Of a DNA stretch of 12,658 bases, positions 6,125 through 12,658 are shown piece after piece. The notes under the pieces are model-generated. The model was not told the DNA's origin. It did not search any database and worked only from the letters and a program-made list of their open reading frames with translations. Position 1 is the stretch's first letter. Each line of letters opens with the position of its first letter. The position numbers and the translations under genes are program-made. The DNA comes from Holophagaceae bacterium UBA692 (lineage in GTDB: Bacteria > Acidobacteriota > Holophagae > Holophagales > Holophagaceae): contig DBMS01000165.1 of the NCBI GenBank assembly GCA_002297665.1, forward strand, positions 1 to 12,658. The letters run 5' to 3'.

Positions 6125-7417
6125 ATGAACGTCAAGCTCGCAATCATCGCCGCGTCGGTCGCCGCCACGACCCTCCCGGCCCAGACGGCGCCCATCGCCG
6201 TCACGGGCGCCACCAACATCTCCATCTCGGGCCTGCTGTCGGTGGGCGTGAAGAACTCCTCCATCAGCCAGGGCAACGCCGCCGTCGGGCGCAACACCGC
6301 CACCGAGACGCACGTCGACGACAACACCTCCCGCCTCATCGTGGCCAGCAACTCGAAGATCGCCGACGGCTGGAACGTCCTGTTCCGGCTCGAGAGCCGC
6401 TTCACCCCCAACGTCCGCCCCGGTGACGCCCTCCTGCAGCCCCTGGGCGGCCCCCCCGCGGGCTACAGCGTCGGCGACGCCACCGGCTGGGCCGACGGCG
6501 ACACCTTCGGCGGCGTTTCCTCCCCGTACGGCACCATCACCGTCGGCAAGTCGACCCTCTACTACACGGACACCATCTCCGCCGGCTACCTGGCCCCCGT
6601 CCTCGAGCAGCCCGGCGAATCCTACCGGATCTGGGACGCCAACGGCCTTTCCGCCTTCAACATCCTTTCCACCTACAACACCGGCACCGTCACCAACGGC
6701 ACGCTGGCCCCGGTCACCCGCAACATCCTGGGCAACACCCGCAGCCGCAACGTCGTGCGCTACGACTCGGTCTACTTCAAGCCCGACGCCGTCAGCATCC
6801 TGAACTTCTCCCTGGCCTGGTCGAAGAACGCCGCCGGCGCCCAGAACGTCTTCGTCTCCAACGCCAACGGCTCCACGTACGAGGGCGGCCAGACCGTCTA
6901 CGCCAAGGCCCTCTACAACGGCCACGGCTTCTCCGCTTCCGCCAGCTACCTCGACCAGAAGTTCCAGGGCGTGCTCGCCAGCGCCCCCCTCACCGAGCTC
7001 AAGGCCACCCGCCTGGGCGTGTCCTACAAGACCCAGGGCTTCAAGTTCGGCGTGATCTACGACAGCACGAACATGGTCAACGGCATCACCACCGGCACCG
7101 TCCTCTCCGACGCCACCCGCACCGCCTTCTCCGTGCCGGTTTCCTACAGCTTCGGCGACCACGGCTTCTACGCCACCTACTCCGCCGCGGGAAAGACCGC
7201 GTCCCTGGACAAGACCGGCGCCAAGCAGTTCAACCTGGTCTATGACTACGCCATGACCAAGCGCGCCTTCATCGGCGTGTACTTCACCAAGATCGACAAC
7301 GACGCCAACGCCTACTATCAACCCTTCCTCACCGGCTACAGCCCCTTCGGCGGCTCCGCCATCGCCAAGGGCGAGAGCTGGCGTCAGGTCGGCATTATCA
7401 TGAACTACTGGTTCTAG
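6125..7417 (+). CDS. Outer-membrane porin (general Gram-negative porin type)
   Basis: A 430-residue beta-barrel protein. The start at 6125 has AAGGAG with 4-nt spacing. A signal peptide spans about residues 1-19 (MNVKLAIIAASVAATTLPA), with cleavage likely there or a few residues later. The mature part is rich in alternating Gly, Ser, Thr and aromatic residues, as in transmembrane beta strands. It begins with an ISISGLLSVGV strand and ends IIMNYWF; a C-terminal phenylalanine is the usual outer-membrane barrel signal. Strand motifs such as YGTITVGKSTLYYTD and long glycine-rich loops resemble the Porin_4/Omp32-like family. Co-transcription with a HAAT importer suggests it admits the same solute across the outer membrane, probably an anionic organic acid, though specificity cannot be read from sequence. 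Identity as a porin is strong; the subfamily is less certain. Confidence 0.88.
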   Translation: MNVKLAIIAASVAATTLPAQTAPIAVTGATNISISGLLSVGVKNSSISQGNAAVGRNTATETHVDDNTSRLIVASNSKIADGWNVLFRLESRFTPNVRPGDALLQPLGGPPAGYSVGDATGWADGDTFGGVSSPYGTITVGKSTLYYTDTISAGYLAPVLEQPGESYRIWDANGLSAFNILSTYNTGTVTNGTLAPVTRNILGNTRSRNVVRYDSVYFKPDAVSILNFSLAWSKNAAGAQNVFVSNANGSTYEGGQTVYAKALYNGHGFSASASYLDQKFQGVLASAPLTELKATRLGVSYKTQGFKFGVIYDSTNMVNGITTGTVLSDATRTAFSVPVSYSFGDHGFYATYSAAGKTASLDKTGAKQFNLVYDYAMTKRAFIGVYFTKIDNDANAYYQPFLTGYSPFGGSAIAKGESWRQVGIIMNYWF

Positions 7418-7447
7418 CCCCAACTGCGCCCATCATCCGGAGGTTCC

Positions 7448-8632
7448 ATGAAACTCAAGCGCATTCTCCTCGGCGGGCTCGCCGTCGCCATGGCCCTGGC
7501 GGCCGGCGCCGTCTCGGCCCAGGACATCAAGATCGCCCACGTCTACGACAAGACCGGGGTCCTGGAGGCCTACGCCAAGCAGACCCAGACCGGTCTGATG
7601 ATGGGCCTGCAGTACGCCACCAAGGGCACCATGATGGTCAACGGCCACAAGCTGGTGCTCATCGAGAAGGACAGCCAGGGCAAGCCCGACGTGGGCAAGT
7701 CCCAGCTGGCCTCCGCCTTCGCCGACGACAAGGCCGACATCGCCGTGGGCCCCACCTCCAGCGGCACCGCCCTCGCCATGCTTCCCGTGGCCGAGGAGTA
7801 CAAGAAGATCCTCCTGGTGGAGCCGGCCGTGGCCGACTCCATCACCGGGGACAAGTGGAACCGCTACATCTTCCGCACCGGCCGCAACTCCTCCCAGGAC
7901 GCCATCTCAAACGGCGTCGCCCTGGACAAGGAGGGCACCAACATCGCGACCCTGGCCCAGGACTACGCCTTCGGCAAGGACTTCGTGAAGGCCTTCAAGG
8001 GCGCCATCAAGCGCGCCAAGATCGTTCACGAGGAGTATCTTCCGGCCAACACCACCGACTTCACGGCAGGCGCCCAGCGGCTGTTCGACAAGCTCAAGAA
8101 CCTCAAGGGCCGCAAGATCATCTTCATCAACTGGGCGGGGGCGGGCAATCCCTTCAAGATCGCCGACCTGGACCCCAAGCGCTACGGCATCGAGATCGCC
8201 ACCGGCGGCAACATCCTGCCGGCCCTGGCGGCCTACAAGGCCTTCCCGGGCCTGGAGGGCGCGGCCTACTACTACTACGAGATCCCCAAGAACCCGATCA
8301 ACAAGTGGCTCGTGGACGAGCACATGAAGCAGTTCAAGACCCCGCCCGACTTCTTCACCGCCGGCGGCATGTGCGCGGGCCTGGCCATCGTCGAGGCCCT
8401 GAAGAAGACCCAGGGCAGCGCCAATACGGAAAAGCTCATCGCCACCATGGAAGGCATGTCCTTCGAAACCCCCAAGGGCAAGATGACCTTCCGCAAGGAA
8501 GACCACCAGGCCATGCAGACCATGTACCACTTCAAGATCAACGTCGATCCCAACGTCGCCTGGGCCATCCCCAAGCTGGTCCGCGAGATCAAGGCCGAGG
8601 AAATGCAGATTCCCATCACCAACAAGCGCTAG
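7448..8632 (+). CDS. livK: Periplasmic substrate-binding protein of a HAAT (branched-chain amino-acid-type) ABC importer
   Basis: A 394-residue type I periplasmic binding protein (Peripla_BP_6 family). The start has CCGGAGG upstream. A signal peptide spans about residues 1-24 (MKLKRILLGG...AVSA before QDIKIAHV). Family features are the N-terminal IKIAHVYDKTGVLEAYAKQT strand and helix, DSQGKPDVGKSQLASAFADD, VGPTSSGTALAMLP and the PANTTDFTAGAQRLF segment. It lacks a lipoprotein cysteine, so it should be freely periplasmic. It captures the solute and delivers it to the permease pair downstream. HAAT binding proteins in catabolic clusters often bind aromatic or aliphatic acids rather than amino acids, and the CoA-enzyme neighbours favour such a ligand here. 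The livK symbol is by family and position only. A strong hairpin separates it from the ATPase genes. Confidence 0.9.
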   Translation: MKLKRILLGGLAVAMALAAGAVSAQDIKIAHVYDKTGVLEAYAKQTQTGLMMGLQYATKGTMMVNGHKLVLIEKDSQGKPDVGKSQLASAFADDKADIAVGPTSSGTALAMLPVAEEYKKILLVEPAVADSITGDKWNRYIFRTGRNSSQDAISNGVALDKEGTNIATLAQDYAFGKDFVKAFKGAIKRAKIVHEEYLPANTTDFTAGAQRLFDKLKNLKGRKIIFINWAGAGNPFKIADLDPKRYGIEIATGGNILPALAAYKAFPGLEGAAYYYYEIPKNPINKWLVDEHMKQFKTPPDFFTAGGMCAGLAIVEALKKTQGSANTEKLIATMEGMSFETPKGKMTFRKEDHQAMQTMYHFKINVDPNVAWAIPKLVREIKAEEMQIPITNKR

Positions 8633-8639
8633 CGCCGCG

Positions 8640-8677
8640 GCCGGCGGCGCGGGGGCCGACCCTCCCGCGCCGCCGGC
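8640..8677 (+). other. GC-rich intercistronic hairpin between binding protein and ATPase genes
   Basis: A perfect 14-bp inverted repeat (8640-8653 GCCGGCGGCGCGGG and 8664-8677 CCCGCGCCGCCGGC) encloses a 10-nt loop; two more pairs (one G-U) can extend it. It starts 8 nt after the livK stop. No U-tract follows, so it is more likely a block to 3' exonucleases or a partial attenuator than a full terminator. Such structures are known to keep binding-protein mRNA more abundant than that of the membrane components, as between malE and malF. Confidence 0.65.
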
Positions 8678-8719
8678 TGCGCCCGTTGAAACCCGAACGC
8701 CAACCCCACACGAGCGTCA

Positions 8720-9478
8720 ATGACCTTCGCCCTTGAAACACAAGACCTGACCATACGGTTCGGCGGCCACGTGGCCGTCAATGCCGTGTCCTGCGGATTC
8801 GAGCCCGGCACCCTCACGGCCATCGTCGGACCCAACGGGGCCGGCAAGACCACCTACTTCAACCTCGTCTCGGGCCAGCTCAAGGCCACCTCGGGGAAGG
8901 TGTTCCTGCACGGGCAGGACATCAGCTCCGCCTCGGCCCCCCAGCGGAGCCGCCGTGGCATCGGCCGCGCCTTCCAGCTCACGAACCTGTTTCCCCACCT
9001 CACCGTCCTCGAGAACATCCGGCTCGCGGTCCAGTCCCGCGCGGGGCTGGGGCTGAACCTATGGAGCATCTGGAGCGATCACCGGGAGCTCATCGGCCGC
9101 GCCGAGGAGATCCTGGAGACGGTCGCCCTCGCCGGCAAGCGGGACTGGGCGGCCGCCGCGCTGCCCCACGGCGACCAGCGCAAGCTGGAGGTGGCGATCC
9201 TCATGGCCCTGGAGCCCGACGTCTTCATGTTCGACGAGCCCACCGCGGGCATGAGCGTGGACGAGGTGCCGGTGATCCTGGACCTCATCCGGGGCCTCAA
9301 GACGCGCAGCGACAAGACCATCCTGCTCGTGGAGCACAAGATGGACGTGGTGCGCGAGCTCTCGGACCGCATCATCGTCCTGCACAACGGAGCCCTCGTG
9401 GCCGACGGCGCGCCGGCGGAAGTGATCGCCTCGCCCATCGTGCAGGAAGCCTATCTGGGCATCGAGGTGGCCAAATGA
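8720..9478 (+). CDS. livG: HAAT ABC importer ATP-binding subunit, LivG type
   Basis: A 252-residue ATPase of normal LivG length. Motifs in order: Walker A GPNGAGKTT (37-45), Q-loop Q86 in FQLT, signature LPHGDQRKLE (148-157), Walker B VFMFDEP (168-174, D172 and E173) and switch histidine H206 in VEHKMD. The signature departs from the usual LSxGxQ: proline, histidine and aspartate replace residues of the more common LSYGQQRRLE form. The start at 8720 has only a weak ribosome-binding sequence, so expression may depend on read-through and on the upstream hairpin. The last four bases overlap the livF start (ATGA at 9475-9478), implying translational coupling. It works on the cytoplasmic face as a heterodimer with LivF, powering the LivH/LivM channel. 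Confidence 0.93.
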   Translation: MTFALETQDLTIRFGGHVAVNAVSCGFEPGTLTAIVGPNGAGKTTYFNLVSGQLKATSGKVFLHGQDISSASAPQRSRRGIGRAFQLTNLFPHLTVLENIRLAVQSRAGLGLNLWSIWSDHRELIGRAEEILETVALAGKRDWAAAALPHGDQRKLEVAILMALEPDVFMFDEPTAGMSVDEVPVILDLIRGLKTRSDKTILLVEHKMDVVRELSDRIIVLHNGALVADGAPAEVIASPIVQEAYLGIEVAK

Positions 9479-10212
9479 CGAACCCGCTCCTGCAGCTCGA
9501 AGGGGTTCATACCCACATCGGAGCCTACCACATCCTCCAGGGCGTCGACCTCCAGGTCGCCCACGGCGAGATGACCGTCCTGCTGGGCCGCAACGGCGCC
9601 GGAAAGACCACCACCCTGCGCACCATCATGGGCCTGTGGAGTCCATCCAGGGGCTCGGTCCGGTTCGAGGGCCAGGACGTCGGCGCGCGCCAGACGCCCG
9701 ACGTGGCGCGCCTGGGCATCGCCTACGTGCCCGAGAACATGGGCATCTTCGCCGACCTCACCGTTCGCGAGAACATGATCCTGGCCGCCCGGGGCGCCCG
9801 CCGCATCGAGGACGTGGACCCGAAGCGCCTGGGCTGGATCTTCGGCCTGTTCCCGGCCATGAAGAAGTTCTGGCAGCATCCCGCGGGCCTGCTCTCCGGC
9901 GGCCAGAAGCAGATGCTCGCCGTGGCCCGCGCCATCGTCGAGCCCCGCAAGCTGCTGCTCATCGACGAGCCCAGCAAGGGCCTGGCGCCCGCCATCATCC
10001 AGAACATGATCGCGGCCTTCCGGGAACTCAAGCAGACCGACACCACCATCCTGCTCGTGGAGCAGAACTTCAATTTCGCGCGGCAGCTCGGGGACCGGGT
10101 CGCCGTCATGGACAACGGCCGCGTCGTGCACGCGGGCCCCATGGCCGCGCTGGCCGAGGACGAGAAGCTGCAGCAGAGCCTGCTGGGCCTTTCCCTGGGA
10201 GCCCATCAATGA
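9475..10212 (+). CDS. livF: HAAT ABC importer ATP-binding subunit, LivF type
   Basis: A 245-residue ATPase. Walker A is GRNGAGKTT (38-46), the signature LSGGQKQM (140-147) and Walker B LLLIDEP (160-166). The position after Walker B that carries the switch histidine in most ABC proteins is glutamine (Q197 in VEQNF), which is normal for LivF proteins. The start overlaps the livG stop by 4 bp. livH begins 13 nt after its stop, with its own AAGGAG. It pairs with LivG as the ATP-hydrolysing dimer of the importer. Confidence 0.94.
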   Translation: MTNPLLQLEGVHTHIGAYHILQGVDLQVAHGEMTVLLGRNGAGKTTTLRTIMGLWSPSRGSVRFEGQDVGARQTPDVARLGIAYVPENMGIFADLTVRENMILAARGARRIEDVDPKRLGWIFGLFPAMKKFWQHPAGLLSGGQKQMLAVARAIVEPRKLLLIDEPSKGLAPAIIQNMIAAFRELKQTDTTILLVEQNFNFARQLGDRVAVMDNGRVVHAGPMAALAEDEKLQQSLLGLSLGAHQ

Positions 10213-10225
10213 TCAAGGAGCGAAG

Positions 10226-11248
10226 ATGAGTTCTCCCGCCGCCGCGGTCCCCGCCTCCGACGCCCTCCCGGCCGTGAGGACGGACCGGCTTCCCCTGCTG
10301 CTGGTGCCGGTCCTGGCGCTCGCGGCCCTGCCCCTGACCGGATCGTTCTCCACCTGGGTCACGCTCACCTTCGCGGGCCTGGCCATGGGGATGATCATCT
10401 TCATCATCGCCTCGGGCCTCACGCTGGTGTTCGGGCTCATGGACGTCCTCAACTTCGGGCACGGCGTCTTCATCACCCTGGGCGCCTTCCTGGCCACCAC
10501 CGTCCTGGGCGCCATGTCGGGCTGGACGGAGAGCGAAAGCCTCCTGCGCAACCTGGGGGCCGTCTTCCCAGCCATCCTGGCGGCCATGGCGGTGGCGGGC
10601 ATCGTGGGCCTGGCCTACGAGCGCATCATCATCCGCCCCGTGTACGGCCAGCCCCTCAAGCAGATCCTCATCACCATGGGCGGCATGATCGTGGGCGAGG
10701 AGCTCATCAAGGTCGTGTGGGGGCCCGAATCGGTGCCCCTTCCCCTGCCCGCGGCCTTCCGCGGCTCCTTCATCTTCGGCGAGGCCGCGGTGGAGAAGTA
10801 CCGCATCGCCGCGGTGGTGGTGGGCCTGGCGGTCTTCGCCGTCCTCTATTGGGTCCTCAGCCGCACCAAGGTGGGGCTCCTGATCCGCGCCGGCGTCCAC
10901 GACCGGGAGATGGTCGAGAGCATGGGCTACCGCATCAAGCGCCTGTTCATCGGCGTCTTCATCGCGGGCTCGGCCCTGGCGGGCCTGGGCGGCGTGCTGT
11001 GGGGCCTCTACCAGCAGGGCGTCACGCCCCAGATCGGCAGCCAGGTCAACGTGCTGCTCTTCATCGTCATCATCATCGGCGGGCTGGGCTCGGTGGGAGG
11101 CTGCTTCCTCGGGGCCCTCATGGTGGGCCTGATGGCCAACTACACCGGCTTCCTCGCCCCCAAGGTGGCGCTGTTCTCCAACATCCTGCTGATGGTGCTC
11201 GTCCTGGTGTGGCGGCCCAGAGGGCTCTACGCTGTGGTGAACCGATGA
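10226..11248 (+). CDS. livH: HAAT ABC importer permease, LivH type
   Basis: A 340-residue inner-membrane protein with about eight to ten hydrophobic segments. The start at 10226 has AAGGAG with 5-nt spacing. Family motifs include GLTLVFGLMDVLNFGHG (64-80), which matches the conserved first core helix, YERIIIRPVYG (131-141), the cytoplasmic ATPase-contact region near RAGVHDREMVESMGYR (221-236), and IIGGLGSVGG (283-292). Compared with E. coli LivH (about 308 residues) it carries roughly 40 extra N-terminal residues: a polar Ala/Pro-rich start, then a hydrophobic stretch at about 22-38, possibly an added membrane segment. It forms the translocation pathway with LivM, whose start overlaps its stop by 4 bp (ATGA, 11245-11248). 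Confidence 0.93.
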   Translation: MSSPAAAVPASDALPAVRTDRLPLLLVPVLALAALPLTGSFSTWVTLTFAGLAMGMIIFIIASGLTLVFGLMDVLNFGHGVFITLGAFLATTVLGAMSGWTESESLLRNLGAVFPAILAAMAVAGIVGLAYERIIIRPVYGQPLKQILITMGGMIVGEELIKVVWGPESVPLPLPAAFRGSFIFGEAAVEKYRIAAVVVGLAVFAVLYWVLSRTKVGLLIRAGVHDREMVESMGYRIKRLFIGVFIAGSALAGLGGVLWGLYQQGVTPQIGSQVNVLLFIVIIIGGLGSVGGCFLGALMVGLMANYTGFLAPKVALFSNILLMVLVLVWRPRGLYAVVNR

Positions 11249-12315
11249 TCCTGCGAACCCTCTTCTCCGGCGACATGCCCCGCAGCCGCGTGCTGACGGT
11301 CCTCCTGCTCCTCATCCTGGCCGGGCTCCTGCTCACGCCCTTCGTCTTCCCGGGAGCCAAGTCCACCAACGTCGCCGCCAAGATCTGCATCTTCATCGTG
11401 CTGGTCTCCAGCTTCGACCTGGTGCTGGGCTACACCGGCATCGTCTCCTTCGCCCACACCATGTTCTTCGGCATCGGCGCCTACGGCGTGGCCATCGCAC
11501 TGACGCACCTGGGGCCCACCTGGGGCGCGGTGGCCACGGGGGTCGCGGTGGCCCTCGTCCTGTCCCTTGCGCTCTCCCTGCTCATCGGCCTCTTCAGCCT
11601 CCGGGTGAAGGCCATGTTCTACGCCATGATCACCCTGGCCGTGGCCACCGCGTTCATGACCCTGGCCTCGCAGCTCTCGGACATCACCGGCGGCGAGGAC
11701 GGCCTCAGCTTCAAGGTGCCCACCCTCCTGCAGCCCAGCTTCTCCCTGCGGGAGGCACCCTTCATGGGCGTTTCCCTGGACGGCAAGCTCATCTCCTTCT
11801 ACCTCCTCATGGCCGTTACCATCGTGCTCTTCCTCGTCATGCTGCGCATCGTCAACTCCCCCTTCGGGCGGGTGCTGCAGGCCATCCGGGAGAACGAGTT
11901 CCGGGCCGAGGCCCTGGGCTACCGGACCGTGGTGTACCGCACCGTCTCCAACGTGCTCTCGGCGCTCTTCGCGACCCTCGCGGGGTGCCTGCTGGCCCTG
12001 TGGCTGCGCTACAACGGGCCCGACACCTCGCTCTCCTTCGAGATCATGATCGACATCCTCCTGATGGTGGTCATCGGGGGCATGGGAACGATGTACGGGT
12101 CGATCGTGGGCGCCACGCTCTTCCTGGTGGCCCAGAACTACCTCCAGGACCTCATGAAGATCGGCAGCACGGCCGCCGGCGGCGTCCCCTTCCTCCGCAA
12201 CCTCCTTGCCCCGGACCGCTGGCTGCTCTGGCTGGGCCTGCTGTTCATCCTCAGCGTCTACCGGTTCCCCACCGGGATCGTGGGCCGGCTCCGGTCCAAA
12301 CGGAGCGCCGCATGA
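11245..12315 (+). CDS. livM: HAAT ABC importer permease, LivM type
   Basis: A 356-residue inner-membrane permease. A hydrophobic N-terminal segment (about 16-36) is followed by the LivM hallmark GYTGIVSFAHTMFFGIGAY (62-80), the ATPase-contact region AIRENEFRAEALGYR (213-227) and the GGMGTMYGSIVGA motif (278-290). Length is within the family range; E. coli LivM is longer because of an extra N-terminal region. Both ends overlap neighbours by ATGA (livH at 11245-11248 and the crotonase gene at 12312-12315), so translation is probably coupled along the whole distal operon. Confidence 0.93.
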   Translation: MILRTLFSGDMPRSRVLTVLLLLILAGLLLTPFVFPGAKSTNVAAKICIFIVLVSSFDLVLGYTGIVSFAHTMFFGIGAYGVAIALTHLGPTWGAVATGVAVALVLSLALSLLIGLFSLRVKAMFYAMITLAVATAFMTLASQLSDITGGEDGLSFKVPTLLQPSFSLREAPFMGVSLDGKLISFYLLMAVTIVLFLVMLRIVNSPFGRVLQAIRENEFRAEALGYRTVVYRTVSNVLSALFATLAGCLLALWLRYNGPDTSLSFEIMIDILLMVVIGGMGTMYGSIVGATLFLVAQNYLQDLMKIGSTAAGGVPFLRNLLAPDRWLLWLGLLFILSVYRFPTGIVGRLRSKRSAA

Positions 12316-12658
12316 GCCTTGTGCGCCTCGAGACGGCCGGAGGCGTGGCCCGCGTAACCCTTTGCCGGAAGGGGATGCACAACGCGCTGGTGCCCGAGCT
12401 CCTGGAGGATCTTCTCCGGGCGCTGGGCCAGGTGCGGCACGACCCCGGGGCGCGGGCGGCGCTTCTGGCCGCGGAAGGCCCCGCCTTCTCCATCGGCGGC
12501 GACATGCGCCGCTTCCGGAAGGAGCGCGGCGACCTGCTGGCCTACGCCTCCCGCCTGGTGGGCCTGCTCAACGAGGCCATCCTCGCCCTGGTGGACCTGC
12601 CCCAGCCCGTGGTGGCCGCCGTCCATGGCGCCGTCACCGGCGGGTCCCTGGGCCTGGT
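12312..12658 (+). CDS. Enoyl-CoA hydratase/isomerase (crotonase) family protein, 5' part only
   Basis: The first 115 residues of a crotonase-family enzyme; the gene runs off the window. Visible motifs are the N-terminal strand VRLETAGGVARVTLCR, the first oxyanion-hole segment AFSIGGDM (about 58-65) and the second, HGAVTGGSLGLV, at the window end. The glutamate that enoyl-CoA hydratases carry after the GGG turn (GGGxE) appears to be replaced: the turn reads GGSLG. Classical hydration is therefore doubtful, and isomerase, hydrolase or C-C bond cleavage activity should be considered; the second catalytic acid lies beyond the window. The ATGA overlap with livM couples its translation to the importer, good evidence that the imported compound is processed as a CoA thioester. 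Confidence 0.9.
   Translation, partial: MSLVRLETAGGVARVTLCRKGMHNALVPELLEDLLRALGQVRHDPGARAALLAAEGPAFSIGGDMRRFRKERGDLLAYASRLVGLLNEAILALVDLPQPVVAAVHGAVTGGSLGL

Noticed and set aside
6086..7423. Long open frame antisense to the porin gene (about 445 codons)
   Set aside because: It is a product of high GC at third codon positions. The translation is low-complexity Gly/Val/Asp/Ala-rich with no recognisable domain, while the sense strand encodes a clear porin with signal peptide and RBS.
54..12658. Anaerobic phloroglucinol/triacetate pathway as the function of the locus
   Set aside because: No phloroglucinol reductase, cyclohydrolase or BKACE-type (DUF849) triacetate lyase is present; the resemblance is only in general chemistry.
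1..12658. tRNA/rRNA genes, insertion sequences, CRISPR arrays, phage or attachment sites
   Set aside because: Looked for by eye and none seen; coding density and base composition are uniform apart from the AT-rich regulatory island.

Overview
The window is high-GC bacterial DNA, densely packed with genes. It encodes a single catabolic and uptake locus from a Gram-negative organism: there is a signal-peptide-bearing beta-barrel porin ending in phenylalanine and a periplasmic binding protein. No RNA gene, mobile element or CRISPR array is visible. The lineage cannot be fixed from the sequence alone. High-GC Acidobacteriota of the Holophaga/Geothrix type, anaerobic aromatic-degrading Betaproteobacteria and Desulfobacterota all fit, and I hold the first only as a weak preference.

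Layout. A KASIII-fold enzyme (here KAS-A, 54-1067, minus strand) is followed by a strong hairpin at the left edge. A divergent promoter region (1068-1311) separates it from a rightward pair: a tandem double-domain TetR regulator (1312-2484) and an acetyl-CoA hydrolase/transferase-family CoA-transferase (2529-3836). An alpha/beta hydrolase (3837-4634, minus) meets the CoA-transferase with no base between the stop codons. A 351-bp AT-richer regulatory island (4635-4985) then drives a long rightward operon. It holds a second KASIII-fold enzyme (KAS-B, 4986-5978), a porin (6125-7417), a complete branched-chain-amino-acid-type (HAAT) ABC importer in the order binding protein, ATPase, ATPase, permease, permease (7448-12315), and the start of an enoyl-CoA hydratase/isomerase-family gene (12312 to the window end). 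The last genes are joined by 4-bp ATGA overlaps.

How the parts may work together. A porin and a HAAT importer would bring an organic acid or similar solute into the cell. The CoA-transferase would activate it. The crotonase, the alpha/beta hydrolase and the two KASIII-fold enzymes would then rearrange, cleave or condense the carbon skeleton. Both KASIII-fold proteins keep the nucleophilic cysteine, but neither has the full Cys-His-Asn triad of FabH (KAS-A Cys-His-His, KAS-B Cys-Thr-Tyr). They are therefore unlikely to be ordinary fatty-acid initiation enzymes.

The clearest non-coding signal is a 16-bp imperfect palindrome, GAATCAGTTCTCATTT and close variants. It occurs three times, just downstream of a plausible -10 box at each of the three main promoters (KAS-A, tetR, KAS-B operon). 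The natural reading is one regulon controlled, and autoregulated, by the tandem TetR protein, probably in response to an acyl-CoA or similar ligand. The substrate is not identified.
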